64,000 nucleotides of DNA from Lunularia cruciata (GCA_948567375.1 OX419758.1:46949473-47013472); one strand, 5' to 3'; shown: positions 11,600 to 24,902, counted from the first letter of the stretch. Notes: generated by a model from the sequence alone, not told the origin. A program made the numbers and translations.

Positions 11600-11907
11600 G
11601 TTGGTGACGTCCTTGTCGCTATTGAAGATTCAAACTCCTGCATGGCCATTTGTGCATTCTGGAGGTGACAAAGAGGTTCCCATGTGGCATCATGAAGGGG
11701 ATACCCTTTCAAAAGGACCTAGTACTCCATATGTTGTCGGCGTCCTCGTTGAATGTGGTGACGTACAAGGATACAATCAACTTTATACTCCTCATGATCA
11801 TTGATAGGGATGAGAGGAGGAGGAGGTTGGACACAAGAGGAAAAGGAAGATGGGTTAGGAACAAAGGGTTTTAACTTGGAAATATGAAAGACGGGGTGGA
11901 TACGCAT
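11600..11907 (-). pseudogene. Chromodomain at the integrase C-terminus
   Basis: The minus strand reads VFHISKLKPF (end of the integrase C-terminal region), then a chromodomain-like stretch with ILVRHHIQRGRRQHMEY and GYPLHDATWEPLCHL. The last part matches the chromodomain signature W-x2-[YP]-x4-TWEP-x2-L. Chromodomains direct chromovirus integration to heterochromatin marks. The frame is interrupted by a TAG. Confidence 0.8.
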
Positions 11908-11925
11908 ATGACAAAGTAAGGCAAG

Positions 11926-12887
11926 TCAATAAGCAACAAGAGAGATGATTTGGGTGACATCAAAGGGTCCTATCCAATTAGAGGCACGTTTACAAACTTG
12001 GGTATCAAGTGGGAGGGGTAGGTTACTAGAGGATAGTATGACTTTATCATCGACTTCAAAGGTGAGATCACAACGATGATGGTCCGCATATTGTTTTTGA
12101 TGATTTTGGGCAACAAGGAGGTGAGATTTGGCATGTTGGAGAGATTGGGAGATGATGGTCATGAAGGTTGAAGTATGAGGGACCCGAGATGGGAGAAGAG
12201 CAAGAAGAGAATCTGGAACAAGCGGATCTTGGCCAAAATTGAGAAAGAAAGGAGAAATTCTGGTACTTGCCTATTTGGAATTGTTGTAGGCATATTCTGT
12301 AGCTGCAAGACATTCATCTTAATTGGTATGGTGGACATTGACGAAGGCACACAACATATCTTCTAAGGTAAAATTTGCAAGTTTGGTTTATTTATTAGTT
12401 TGAGGATGATAGACCATGGACAAAGCAAGCTTGGTGCTAAGTATCTAGAAGAGTGCTTGCCAAAACTTCCCAGTGAACTGAGGATCACAATTTGAGATGA
12501 GTACACGAGACATCCCATGATTTTTGAAGACATTATCTAAGGTTGGAGCATCCACCCTATTAAAGGTTGGTGCCAAGTGGATTTGCTTACTAAGCTTATC
12601 CACAAACACCATGATTGTTGTGTGTCTTTGTTTTGTTTTGGATAAGGATGTGATGAGATCTAAACTCATATGTTCTCATCAAGCAAATGGAATGGAGAAT
12701 GGTTGAAGGAGTCCACTTGGCTTTTGGTTTCTGGCCTTATTATGTTGGCGGCGTTCACACAATCAGAAAAACTCTCAAACATCTTGTTTATGTTGGCCCA
12801 CCACCATTGGTGTTGGAGGGTACTCAAAGTCTTGTCCACACTCATGTGACCAACTATTGGTAAATCATGGGCTTCTTGAAGACGCAC
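11926..12887 (-). pseudogene. Chromovirus integrase remnant
   Basis: Contains the decayed zinc-binding N-terminus (HDLPIVGHMSVDKTL), the catalytic core (VFVDKLSKQIHLAP and SNCDPQFTGKFW) and the C-terminal segment QKQYADHHRCDLTFEVDDKV. Several stops and frameshifts. Confidence 0.8.
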
Positions 12888-12965
12888 AAGTTGGAGATCA
12901 CCTTTGGTTGGAACATAGATCCGGTCCTCATGGAATAGAAGGCCTTCCTTGAAAGAGAAGGTGTT

Positions 12966-14750
12966 TTACTCCTTGTCACATGCTGTAAGACAACCACGTA
13001 CCATTTGGAAGAAGGGATCTTGTTGTAGTGCTGACCAAAACTCATTTTGGATTTTGGAGTCAATTGCCATTGTTGTAATTACCGTCGTGATGAGAGGAAG
13101 AGACTTCAAATCAAGCTGTCGTGATAGAGCATCAAGGATGACATGGAATTGACTTAGTTTGTACTCAAGTTTGAAGTCAAACAATTGGAGTTGCTCCTCC
13201 CATCAATGATGTTGACTCTTCATATATTCCAAGTATAAGGTCTGCAACAATGGTTTGTGATCCGTTCGCATGATCACTTGTTTCTCCAAGAGATAATGCC
13301 TCCATTCCTTGGTGGCATATACCATTGCAAGTTGTTCCTGATCTCAAGCAAAGTAATTTATTTCAGCTATATGTAGTCAATGGGACACAAAGGCAATGAG
13401 ATGTAGTCCATCTGGGAATTCTTGTTGCAACATTGCTCCAATTGCAAAGTTAGAAGCATCAAAATCAACCACACAAGGTAGTTGAGTATCATATGGTTGA
13501 AGGATGAAGACACCATATGTTTCAACTTTTGGAATGCTTGTTCATGCTTGGTGGTCCATTGGAAGCTCAAGTTCTTCTCCAAGTGGTCAATCAATGATGC
13601 AGCCACATGAGCATAATAATGGATGAATTGTCGGTAAAAACTGGTTAATCCATTAAATACCCATACTTTTGTAGCATCCTTTGGAGTAGGCTAATCAGTA
13701 ATGGCCTTGATTTTCTCCTCTTCCATCTTGATTGCTTCCGATGAGATCTTGTGACCCAAGAAGGTGACTTCTTTTTGCCAAAAGGCACACTTCAACTTCT
13801 TGCAATAAAATTTTCATTATCGTAGTCGTCTTAGGACTTCTCGCACATGGTTCATGTGTTTTGCCTCTGTCCTGCTATAGATTAAGATATCATCCAAGAA
13901 TACCACCATGTACTGATCCAATAGTCCATCTAACACCCAATGCATCTGATCCATGAAGACTGTTGGAGCATTAATGAGCCCAAAAGGTAGAACTCTCTAC
14001 TCAAAATGCCCATACTTTGTGCAAAAGACAATCTTTTGCACATCCTCCCTATCAATGTGGATTTGCTAATAGCCACTACGGAGATCCAACTTGGAAAAGT
14101 ATCATGCTCTACTTAGTTGATCAAGAAAGCATCAAACCGAGGTAAGGGATATGCATACATTTTTCACTATTTGCTTATTAAGCTCACGGTAATCAATACG
14201 GAAACAAAGTCCTCCATCCTTCTTTGGAACAAGTATTGGTGATCCACAAGGAGAAGTACTATGTTGTATGAAGTCCTTCTCTAACAACTCCGTAAGTGTT
14301 GTTTGCACTTCCTCCAACTCCTTTGGTGAGAGCCGATAGATTGGTCTACTCACTAGAGTAATCCTTGGCATCTTGAAGGACATACCACGATTGGAGGGTA
14401 ATCCCTTTGGCAGATCATTCAAAAACACGTCCACAAACTCTTGAACTATCTGATCAACCATTGCTTGATGAGGCTCTTGGCCCTTCTCAGATTGTCCTTG
14501 TGCAATTGGCTTGATCCACACCGCAAAAACATACTTATCTTCCTCCAAAGCTTGCTCTATGGCTGCTTCACTAACAAACTTCCCATCTAAGGACTCATCT
14601 TTCTTCAAAGCTTGCTCCATGGCTACTTTCTTGGTAAACTTCACATCTTGGGACTCATCTCCCTTCAAGGTTTGCTCTATGGCTACCTTCTTGACAAACT
14701 TCCTATCCTTGGACTGACTATTTTTAGGTGTCTTACTTAGAGGTGCCAAA
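12966..14750 (-). pseudogene. Chromovirus reverse transcriptase and RNase H remnant
   Basis: Contains RPIYRLSPKELEEVQ, GSPILVPKKDGG, FRIDYRELNKQ, KLDLRSGY, LPFGLINAPTVF and the catalytic FLDDILIYS near 13,890. These are followed by FLGHKISSEAIKMEEEKI, the connection region and RNase H pieces down to about 13,000. Stops such as the one in 14,130 break the frame. About 200 codons (14,132-14,749) are still open, carrying imperfect repeats of FVKKVAIEQ/FTKKVAMEQ type ahead of the RT. Confidence 0.85.
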
Positions 14751-14899
14751 CAACCTAATCGGAAATTCTTACCTTGGTGATGTACTTGAATTTTTCATCG
14801 GGTCCAATCACATTGAACCTTATGACAATGAAGCCAAAGTAGTCCTAGAATAACATCATAGTGTAGAGCTACCACTACAAACCTCATACACTCCAAATA

Positions 14900-16130
14900 C
14901 TCCTTCCAATCTTAAAGGTAACAAGATGTAAGGTACGGAATGCAAAACTCTTTCTACCATCCGCCATCATTAATCTACTTCCAATTATTGGCTTGATAGG
15001 AATACCTAATTCCTTTGCTACTTGAATAGACATGCAATTCTTTGAACTTCCAAAATTAACCAAAATCCTACACCCCTAATTAGATATTATACCTTGCAAG
15101 TGAAGCAAACTTGCATAGGTTGAGCCTTCAATCCTATTGGAATTAATCAAGCTCCCAATAGGTGGCTTGAAATCTCCTATTAGGATTCCTTGTTTCCTTG
15201 ATCATTCCCGCTCTACAAACTCCATCTGGGCAACTTGTCGAAGTCACTCATTCTTGAGTGGACATGTAGTGATGCAATGTCCCAATTGGTGACAATAAAA
15301 ACAACCACTATTTTGTTGCAATTTCTCTTTATCTATAGTGCCAAGTGGTCTCCAAATGGCATCAATCTCCATTGGTGCCGACTCCTCCATCCATGTGTAG
15401 TGTATTGGTAGGTTCTGTGGAGGTCAAGGTTGAGACCAAGTTGTTACAACTAAGTAATCCAAATGTTTGGCCAACTACATGGCTTCCTCCAAGTGTTGTG
15501 GCTCTCGCGTGGTCACCTCTAATTTGGTTCTTGACTTCAAGCCCCTCACAAATTCATCCAAAGCTTCACCTTCCAGTATATTTGGAATTTGCATGATGGT
15601 GTTTTGGAATTGCGTGATGTAACTTCTTACATAGCCAATTTGTCTCAACTCTACCAACCTATCCCGTGTAGCTTGTGTGGCATTTATAGCTTGGAATCAA
15701 CTAATTATTGCACCCTTGAATTCTGCCCATATCAAGATTGGTGCAACAATTTGTCGTTCAGCTTGCTCCACTTGGAATCTCCACCATAGCTTTGCTACTC
15801 CATCCAATTGGCTAGAAGCCAAGAGAATCTGTTTTCATCTATCTTGAAGATTAGTGGCTTCAACATAACATTCACAGTCAAACATAAAATTCTCCACGGT
15901 GCTTGGAAGATTCTTGCCTTCAAATACCTTGGATTTTGGAAATCAAATGCGATCTTCTCTATCTCAAACTAGCGCTCTCTCTATATGTTCTCGTTGTTGC
16001 TGGTCCATTCATCTAACATTTGAGTAAGGTGCTTGATTTGTTGATGCATTGTAAGGATAACATCCAGTATTGCTGCCATAACTACTACTCTATCCCACTA
16101 TTCCCAATTTATCTAATTGATTAACACATA
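14900..16130 (-). pseudogene. Chromovirus gag and protease remnant
   Basis: Gag is recognised by a CCHC knuckle, CFYCHQLGHCITTC, near 15,260-15,300 and by upstream Gag-like text (YITQFQNTIMQIPNILEGEA) near 15,560-15,620. The protease follows, with its active-site region reading LVNFGSSKNCMSI (usual D-S-G with D changed to N). Confidence 0.75.
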
Positions 16131-16337
16131 GATGCAACACATCCACCGTTCTCCATAAGTTACGAACGGAAGTATCAAGGGTTCCTCAAACAAGGTGATC
16201 ATATGTAGAAAATCCTACTCAAAGCATGGGATGATGAATTGTGTGAAATGATGCTTGGGTAATATCTGGACATGAAAATCCCAATGGTTTGGCGGAAGCT
16301 GATTTGGTGGTCCATAAATTCCATCCATCTCATTCTT

Positions 16338-16350
16338 GCTCTGATGCCAA
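16338..16350 (-). other. Primer-binding site for initiator Met tRNA
   Basis: TTGGCATCAGAGC lies directly inside the 5' LTR, one base different from the usual TGGTATCAGAGC plant primer site. Confidence 0.85.
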
Positions 16351-16703
16351 TGTAAAATACCAAGACCGAGGAGAGAAATAGGAGAATGGAACCTCACATT
16401 GGGACACTTGAATGAGAGAAAACTCCGAATGCCTAGCATGAGCTTTGGCTCTTTTATTTATAGGGATCATACAAGGCTCTTGGGAAGCTTCTCAAGAAGC
16501 TTCCTTCTAGAAGTTGCTTACTTGGCATGCAAGCTAAGCTAGTTGGAACCTTCAAGAAGTTACTTACTTGAAGTGCAAGCTAAGTTAGCCGGGAAGCTTC
16601 CCACAAAGCTTCCTAGATACTTATGGAATATTCTAGGCTAATTTATCTTATTTGCTACTTTGCTAGCCCTATTAGCTTTGTCGCTTAACTCTATATTGTT
16701 ACA
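16351..16703 (-). repeat. 5' LTR of the chromovirus
   Basis: 353 bp, starting TGTAAAATACC and ending ATTGTTACA in plus orientation. It is shorter than the partner LTR by internal deletions. Confidence 0.9.
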
Positions 16704-17560
16704 GATGTGAATGCAAACAGCTCTATAAACAACAACATAGGTTTTCATAGACAAATCATGTATTCCTACACTTCAATCAAAAAAGAAAGATGCATGCGGT
16801 AGACCTCCAAATCTCCCAAGCTGATTTCAATACATCTATCAAAATGAATAAGGTCACATCAAACTCATACCATTTACAAATGAGCCCGATAAAATGGTAA
16901 TGTTTGTGAGGAAGTATAGAGATCTAATAACATCAAACTTTGTTTTCAATTAGCTACTAAATCATGATTATCATAAAGATAATCATGATTTAGTAATTGG
17001 TAATGAGTTGTTATGATTTGCTTGGTTTTGTTGTGCATTAGATCCTCAATGATATAAAACATGCCTAATGCTTATTTTTTTCTTATCCAATCAACTAATA
17101 TTAGAAAGTACAATGGCAACTTCAAAGAATAGCAAATTCAAAGTGATTGTCAAGAGAAAAACATCCACAAACTAAAGAGCCTCAGAGGTGCACAAAAAGA
17201 ATACACATGTTGGATGTAGAAGTCAAACCAAGGTAAACACCACACACTTGAGAAGATCATCAAGAATAGTATCAAGAATAAGGAGATGGAGTAATGGGTT
17301 TTCTTGTGGGAGATGGCTTTGCTCCAAAAGAATCCCTAAAATCTATGGGATTTAGATCAGTTTGCAACATGTATTGGGTTTGCTCAAAACTATGGATTTG
17401 CTTGTGCTCTAAATTGGGTTTGCTTACATACAATGATAGAGAGAATTTTTGCACACAACATTCAAACATTCAATAATTTCATGAATTCAAATCATTTAAG
17501 AAAAGGACTCATTTTCAAATTATTGAACAAGGAATTTGCATAGGAACGGAAAATGCAAAA
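16704..17560. other. AT-rich stretch without a recognisable gene
   Basis: Nothing coding is supported. It contains a perfect 17-bp inverted repeat (16,956-16,972 with 16,978-16,994, ACTAAATCATGATTATC, 5-nt loop). Confidence 0.6.
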
Positions 17561-17569
17561 AGATTCACA

Positions 17570-17775
17570 TGGGGAGATGGGTATTCTAACCTAGGTCAAA
17601 CTTTTAAGCCCAATGCATTGAGGTTGGCATCTCAAATCTCTTCAATGGTAGCTTGCACTTGCATCTTGTCAACCTTATTTAATATATGTGTCATATTGTC
17701 TTCCCTTTGGTGAAACCATATCAACCAAGGACCCTTGTTACTATCTTCCATGTTGGGAGAGTTCTAACATCTCTC
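17570..17775 (-). pseudogene. Small gag-like remnant
   Basis: The minus strand is open for about 45 codons containing MEDSNKGPWLIWFHQRED and ILNKVDKMQVQATIEEI. The style resembles the N-terminus of a retroelement Gag, but no diagnostic motif is present. The pyrimidine-rich tract next to it would be its upstream leader. Confidence 0.3.
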
Positions 17776-17879
17776 ATAATTAGGAATATAAGCCTTTATT
17801 CCTACATCCTACACTCTTTGTGATTTCTTGTCACTGCCTAGCTCTCTCTACAAGTTGTGACTCATTTTTCAAATATGGA

Positions 17880-18610
17880 AGGACTATCTTTGCACTCCAA
17901 ACTGATCTCCTTCTCCTCTTGCTAAATTTGATACTTTGCCTTGTGTCCAATTTTCAAAATCTCTATCCCTTCTTGATTTTCTCAATTTGATATCTCAATC
18001 TTGCTTAATTTGATATCTCAATCTCTTGGCTCTCTCACAAAATTTCAAAATCTTGAACTCTCAATGCTCTCTTGAATTTCTTTTGAATTTCTTTGCCTTT
18101 GTTCTCTCTCCAAATTTCTCCCAAATTTCTCCCAAATTTTCTCCATACTCTCCCAAATTTCAAAACTTGACACTCTACCTTTTCACTCTTCCCAAGTTTT
18201 TAGTACTCTCTTTGCCCTTTGTCTCCCTCTCCCTAAATTTCCCTTCATTGTCGATCTCTCTCTTCCACCAAATTTCCTTACCTATTTGCCTCTCTTTTCC
18301 CTTATTACCTTCCTTCTCTGCCCTCAATTTTCCTTCCTTGTCTATTTCTTCCCCAAATTTCCATATCTCTCTCTCCCTCTAATAGTTTCAAAAATTAGTG
18401 CAGCACTACCCTTTTGTTCCTCTCCTCTTTGTTTTCAATATTTTTCCCTCTTTCCTCCTCCATTGTTTCCAAAATCCTTGTTCCTCTCCCTTCCTTTTTG
18501 TAAATCCTCTTAGTATTCCTTTACCTACTATTTTGAAAATCTTTCAAATTGCCCTCAACCTCTCAGCCTTGCTAACCAATCCTCAAATTGTAAACTTCCC
18601 TTGTAATTGA
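17880..18610. repeat. Pyrimidine-rich tract
   Basis: Built of ctctctccaaatttctccc-like words; open frames here are low-complexity. Reversed, it resembles the purine-rich tract at 61.0-61.7 kb. Confidence 0.7.
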
Positions 18611-21600
18611 CTTGCCTTTTGCCTTTGTCTAAACTCTCTTCCTCTTGATTGAACCCTTACTTATAAATGTAAAATTTGAAACTTGAAACAACACTCTTTC
18701 TTGCAAGAAGACTCTTTGATTGATTCTTGACTCTCTATTGGGCCTCTCTTCAATTTGTACATATGAAGCTCCAATTGCACAATATGGTGTAGCAAGTAAA
18801 AGCAAGTTGCACTGCACCTTTGTACTTTGCAATGGAGATCATGTGAAATACATTCTTTCCTCAAATGAAATTAATCCTCTACCACACAAATTTGTTTTTC
18901 CCTACATTTATCCATATCTATAAGATGCCTTGCAAATAATATTAAATCATAACCTGAGTTACAACTACATATTTACATTTCTAGCTCACTAACTGCAATT
19001 TGAATTAATTTTGAGTACAAGCTATTGAGCAAACCCATCTCCAAGTTTGCAACCCATTAATAAACAATTTAAGCCATAATCAAACAAGTAACTTCAATGT
19101 ACATAAAGAGCAACCTTATTTATTGACAAGCAAACCTATTTTACAACCATGAGTAGACCCATTTATCACAATATCTTATTTGAAGCTAAAACAAGCAGAA
19201 CATTTATCAAACAAGAAGACCCAAATATTCTCACAAGCAAAGTCATTCCTTTACAAGTGATCCCTTCAATTTTGTGAGCAGATCCATTCAAATTGGATAA
19301 CAAACCATATGGCTTAGTTAGAAAACATTTTAGTTCCATGAGGGGACCCTTGCAACAATTGAGTGAACCCATATACATGAAATAAATTTGATACATTTAA
19401 GAATTTTATTAAAAGAATAACTTTAAAAACATTTGATACATTTAAGATTTTATTGAACAAAACTGTATTGTATTGAGGTGGAGAGGATGTATCATATAAA
19501 TATCCATCTCGGAAGCTGCTTGTTTATTGAAAGGATGTTTTGTATAAACATCCACCCAGATCCCAATGGAAAGCCAAGCAAATTTCTACTATTGATTTCC
19601 TAATCTCTTCTCTTACATTGTGAGCACTTGCTCCACACGTTTCTTATTCAAAATCTACTTCCTTTGTTTGCAATTGCTCTCGATCCTCCCACATATTACA
19701 TTTATTTATTAAAACTTTATGCAATATAGCCCAAGCATAAATATAACACAAGAGATAAGGGTTTGTTATTGTGTTTTTTAATTGGGTTTCCACTCATGCA
19801 AAGAATGTCATTGTGCTTTTTATATGCTTATATAGTGTTCATTAGGTGATCTCATTTTAGCAATACAATGGTTGAAGTCCTTCTTCTCTTGTATATGTGC
19901 TTGTTTATCAAAGGCACTAGGTTGCACATGGCACATATTCACATTGCTTGGTAAATATTGACAGCTCTCAAATGAAACATAATGCTACTCATTGATTTAG
20001 GTCTAACCAAAGCTCCAATGTTTTCAAACATGTCATATCATGACAAGATCCATGTATTCTTGTTCAATTCTGGCATTGCTTGGTAAATATTGATGGCTCA
20101 CAAATGAAACACATGCTACTCATTGATTAAGGTCTAACAAAAGCTCCAATTTTTTTAAACATGTCATGTCATGACAAAATCCAAGTATTCTTGTTCATTA
20201 ACACCATGTTGTTAGAGATGCACAAATGTGTAAAATATAATAACTTCAATCCAAAAATCAATTCAATCCATTACCTTAAGCAAGGTACAAAATTTGATAT
20301 CCATCCTGGTTGACCACACACTAAAAATTGCAAAACATTCTTCACATATGTAGTACAATCTGCTTACCTCCTACCAAGTGATAATAGCACACCTTGCTAA
20401 AACACTCACTCAAGCATAGAAGATGACAGATTGTGCTTACCTCTTACGTGGTGATAATGATGTGTCCTCCTCAACCACACACTCAAGCATAGAAAATATC
20501 AATCACAAATTCAATGCATTCAAAGAACTTACTACAAAGTGTATAATGTCAATGCAATATGATTACCTCTTGCAAACTATATGATTCTCCACTTGTCATC
20601 ACATATCACCTACCCACTAATTGAGTAAGTGCAATTTTGGCTAAATTAAACTTTCTTGTCAATAATAGGCCTTTGTGACAACAAGAAGAAAGTCCCATCC
20701 ACTAAAACCACACAAGCCAAGAATCCTTTCCTCAAAAACATGGTTAAAATTCTTGCTCTCTCCTCATGTTATTGCATCTCTTGCCTCAATGTAGACAAGA
20801 CAATAGTGATTACTCTATAGGTAAGATTGGTTTCAGGTCCTACACTAATTCTTCATAGATTCATACCTCTTGCCATAGACACTCCATTCCCATTTAGTGA
20901 AAAATGATCCAAAGCTAATGCCACTTGGAGCCATACAAATGTTTGTTTTCATATAATAGATATGATCTTATTAAAGATTTGTGCACTTTGAGAAGATCCA
21001 ATAAAGCAAGAAAATATTCTATATCTATCCTCACTAACTGTTTGAAAGCAAGAGGATCAAGTATAGAGAAATATTTATACACAAAGTCTATACTATGCAA
21101 TGTTTGAAATTTATCCTTTAAATATTGGCCTATGTGTGTGGATTCCCAGCATTTGCAAAGCCATTCTGAATCATCTATTTCCTCTTCATCACTCTAGTAT
21201 TCCAAATTTAATGAGCTCCAAGAGTTCCTTGTATCCCAAGAGCCATTGGAGAAATCTATTGGCTCATCACCATCAGTCCATTCTTTGATAAGAGTATCAT
21301 GCACTATTTGGAAATGCATTCATCTTGTATTTGGTTCCTAAGAATAGATGGGGTATCAAGGTGAGGCATACTCAAATTCTTGTTTGGTTTTGCTCAAAAT
21401 TAGTGGATTAAAACACCATGATACTAGGACCTACTACCACAAGCACCTCAATGAGATAAGCAAAGCAGGATCAAGAAACAATACAAATTGCAATTGCTAT
21501 CAAAATAGAAGGATAGGTTGATGATTTGATGGGCCAAATTATTGTTGATCAAATGAATAGACAAACAACTAAGCAAGGAATGAGAATGATATTCAAAATG

Positions 21601-21820
21601 TAACACGTTTCCAACATTTTCAAATTCACTTTAGGAAGAACTCATTAAGAAGTATAGACATGTCTTGTGATTAATCTCCTTCCCTCCCATAAAATTATAT
21701 GGGTCCTGGAAGAGGTGATCCATTACCTATTTAAAAACTATGGGCTCTTCTATAACCATTCTTGAGCATCACTCCTTTCTGCCCTGCAAAATTTTATAGA
21801 ACATCCTATAAAAAACATTT
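18611..21820. other. Unassigned, probably repeat-derived DNA
   Basis: No domain recognised on either strand. It has an imperfect 132-bp tandem duplication (19,942-20,073 and from 20,074) and weaker repeats near 20,350-20,500. Composition matches the CpG-poor transposon block around it. Confidence 0.5.
19942..20205. repeat. 132-bp tandem duplication
   Basis: Both units begin cattgcttggtaaatattga and run through aacatgtcat.tcatgac to ttcttgttca, with scattered differences. Confidence 0.85.
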
Positions 21821-21829
21821 ATGGGACCC

Positions 21830-23087
21830 AAATAAAAAGTTGAAACCTTCTTATATGTTCCAAAGTTGAAACATAACTTGTTAAGTATTGGTCAAGCAAT
21901 AGATAAAGGCATGAAAACTACCTATACCAAAGAAAGCTACTACATAAAGAAAAATAGAGCAATGGTGATGATGTGTATCTATGACTCAAAGCTCTACAAA
22001 CTTCAAATCAAAGTTACCAAGATAGGTAAGATTTCCAAGCTAAATCTATGGTTGCAAGAAATGGAAAGAGTGGGAAGATAGAAAAGAAGAAAGAGTATCA
22101 AAATTTAGATATTTAACTTTGGCAACAAAGACTTGGTCATCTTAATCTTACCTACATTAGGAAGATAGAGAGAGAAAGACTAGTAGACAATCTTAGTTTG
22201 AAATCAAAAGAGCCTAATAGTCAAAAATACTTCTATTGTGATGGATGTGCTTCATGAAAGTAGCATAGATTACCTTTTGCAAAATCTCACAAGAGTAGAG
22301 TTAAATACAAGGTTGGAGAGTTTTTACACAATGATATTTGTGGTTCTATGAGAGTTAGCTCTATAGGAAGATCAAGATATTATTTATTTTTCAAGGATAA
22401 TATTAGTGGTTTCAAATTTCTCTTTTCCTAAAAGAGAAATAAAAAATTCTCTATTCTTTCAAACAACATCACAAAAACATAAAACTTAGTGTAGAATGAA
22501 GATCAAGAAACCATGATCTGATTTGTTGTTTTTGTATTGATTGTTGGATTAGTCCATGAACTTATAATAACTTACATTCCAAAGCAAAATGGTATTTCAT
22601 AAAGAGATCATACAATATTGTTCAAGTAGCAAGAAGCATATTGCTTTCTAACAAGCTATCTAGAGAGTTGTATGTAGAAGCAATGGGAGCTGCTACACAT
22701 TTTTTGAATAGAGTTTTAGAGAAAACTCCTTACAAGCTTTGGAATAAAAAATAAAAATCAACATTTGCACATTTGAGAACTTTGGTTGCGTATTCTTTGT
22801 ATACACACCAAAGAGTTTACAAAAGCTTCTTGATCCCAAGAGACAAGAAATGTCTTTTATGGATATAGTTCAAAAAACAAAGCCTTCAAATATTGGGATC
22901 AAAAGAAGAACAAGAGGTGTGAAAGTAGAGACATCATGTTAAAAAAAACCAACTTGATCATCAATGGTTACAAATGTTGAACTTAAATGCAGATTATTTT
23001 AAAGAGAGAGACGGAGAGCAAACCAATACTAAAATGAGCATTGATGAGATAAATTTGGTGCAGAGTTTCCACAAGCTTTTAGGGAGT
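21830..23087 (+). pseudogene. Ty1/copia element, protease to integrase part
   Basis: Reads KHNLLSIGQAIDKGM (typical end of the copia protease region), then the GAG-pre-integrase region (TYIRKIERERLVDN, FYCDGCAS) and integrase pieces (FLHNDICGSMRVSS). Further integrase pieces are KMVFHKEII and FENFGCVFFVYTP. It ends in SFHKLLGS, where the gypsy element interrupts it; the RT half resumes at 45,264. Many stops. No 5' LTR was found upstream. Confidence 0.75.
23058..23087 (+). repeat. Left direct repeat flanking the large gypsy element
   Basis: The stretch ending TTTCCACAAGCTTTTAGGGA plus gt is repeated, with a few changes, just after the element's right end (45,264-45,297). Confidence 0.7.
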
Positions 23088-23530
23088 TTTCACAACATTT
23101 GCAACACCAAAGCTAATGTGTTTAGATGTTGAAATGTTAGTCTTTGCAATCATAAATATATCAATATTTGCTCAAAGTCTACTTAGTGGCAGCCCGATTT
23201 GTCTTAGAGCTACTGATCATATTGTTGGTGCTATAGTTAGAAACATTTTTTGCAGTGTCAAAGGAGTCATTGGGGTTAGAGTGTTAGGTAGAGTTCAAGG
23301 GTATACCTTTGAAGTCACTTTTGATGTTGAGCAACTCCAAAGAACTCACTTTTGATGTTGGGCCATCAAGTTCCTAGCTATGGTGGACAAAGGCTGGCAA
23401 GCATCACTTAGGGTCTCTTACCTAGAGTGGATGTGGCTTGATAATGTAATCAAAACCTATATGTTGGCAAGATTGAGTTGAGTATGATTCATTTTTAATT
23501 CAAGTTGAGTTGGAGATCAATTGATTACAT
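23088..23530 (+). repeat. 5' LTR-like end of the large gypsy element
   Basis: Collinear with 607-1,054 and 44,735-45,171 (acatttgcaacaccaaagct, the ctatggtggacaaaggctggc block, gttggcaagattgagttgag). The terminal 106 bp seen in the other copies is not found here, so this LTR is incomplete or rearranged. Confidence 0.65.
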
Positions 23531-23534
23531 AAGA

Positions 23535-24900
23535 AGTGATTTTTAATTCAATTTGCGTTGGAGGTATATCCAAGCTTGACAAATCTATGGTGTCTTTGAT
23601 CACAATTATATGATTGTTGTTTGTTTAGAATTGTGTGGATTGTGTGCAAAAGCCCTACTTGATTTGTTCTTGATTTGACAAATTTGTTGGACTTGGTGTA
23701 GAAACGCTCAAACATTTTTACTATTTAGAGTTCTATCCAAGTTTATGTGGAGGTCTAATTTAGAGGCTAATCTCAACAAATCAAGACATTGGGTGTTCAA
23801 TTATGGGGGAGAGATCAATTTAAGCACAAGGAGGCAAAATTGGAGCTAAAGGATGTGAATTGGAACCAAGGTGTAAGGTGGATTTTAGAACACATCCCCT
23901 CAAATTAGAAAATCTTCATCTTCTTAATTGTGCTCAATTTGGCATTTGGAGGAGGATTTGGAGTCAATTAATTGTAGTAGAGTTTCATTAAAGTTGATAG
24001 AAGTCTGATTTGGAGGCTGATCTTGAGAGAGGAAGTATTGAAGGATGGCCATAATTGGAGAGGCATCTAGGAGTCTTGAAGGGAATTTGTGGTCAAGTTA
24101 GTCAAGGTTAGCCAAATTTGGAGAGGGTTTGATTTGGCTCAATTTGACCCAATTTGGCATTTGGAAGTGGATTTGGTGGCCATCCAACTATAGCAAAGTT
24201 TTATCAAAGTTGGTGGAGGTCTTGGAGGCCAACTCAAGGTAGAGCTTATACAAGAGGTTGGCCAAAGTTGGAGAGATATCTTGACGTCTTGGGGGGAGTT
24301 GGTGATTGAGTTAGTCAAGGTTTGCCAAATTTTGAGAAGGTTTGACTTGGTAAGAAAAAAGGCATCATTTGGGCTAAATTTCAATGTTTTGAGGCATAAA
24401 GATATGGGCTAAAGAGGTTAAGAATGCCTAGAAGGACAAGCAAGCCAAATTTTTAGCGTGAGATTAGCCAATTTAGTTAGTAGTATTTTGGCTAAATTTG
24501 TTCATCCTTTAGGCTTATACGCTATAAGGTTTGAACCACAAATCTTTGGTTCCTAGATTGGCGCTCTAGCTAATTGGTCCATCCTCACTTGTTATCCTAT
24601 TGATTGTTAGATTGATACATATATTCATGTAGCTTTGGCTAGGAAAGAATGTTTGATCTCATCCTTGGTAATCTTGGTAACATAAATATAGATAATCATT
24701 CCTATTATGTCAAATGCCAAATGATGACAGAGTCAATCTAGTTTTGATATGTGAGATGAAGTGTTATCATATAGATTTCTTATGATTGGATCTCTTATAT
24801 TCTCTACTTCATATTTGTGCACCATGTTTGTGTGTGGTGCCTAGAATTTAGAGTGTTGGTGCTCAAATGTGCTCTAGATAATGAGATTAGAGTGATGAAT
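23535..24900 (+). other. Gypsy leader with imperfect tandem repeats
   Basis: Non-coding leader. Two units of about 200 bp (about 23,935-24,137 and 24,138-24,354) share tcaatttggcatttggag, agtttcattaaagttg and tagtcaaggttagccaaat words. Confidence 0.6.
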
Positions 24901-24902
24901 TG

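Larger units (their letters stand above)
11184..16703 (-). mobile_element. Decayed Ty3/gypsy chromovirus with both LTRs
   Basis: A 5.5-kb LTR retrotransposon on the minus strand: LTRs at both ends, a TTGGCATCAGAGC primer site, then gag, protease, RT, RNase H, integrase and chromodomain in canonical order. Just inside the 3' LTR the minus strand has the purine tract GGTGGGGGAATA. Stops and frameshifts occur in every domain. No clear target duplication remains (aaggt left, gatgt right). TG/CA bias and TAG stops suggest deamination. Confidence 0.9.

Noticed and set aside
11179..16708. 5-bp target duplication of the chromovirus
   Set aside because: Left aaggt and right gatgt share three of five positions, not enough to claim.
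18026..18513. Long hydrophobic open frames in the pyrimidine tract
   Set aside because: Composed of Leu, Phe, Ser and Pro from low-complexity sequence; no stop codons are expected there.
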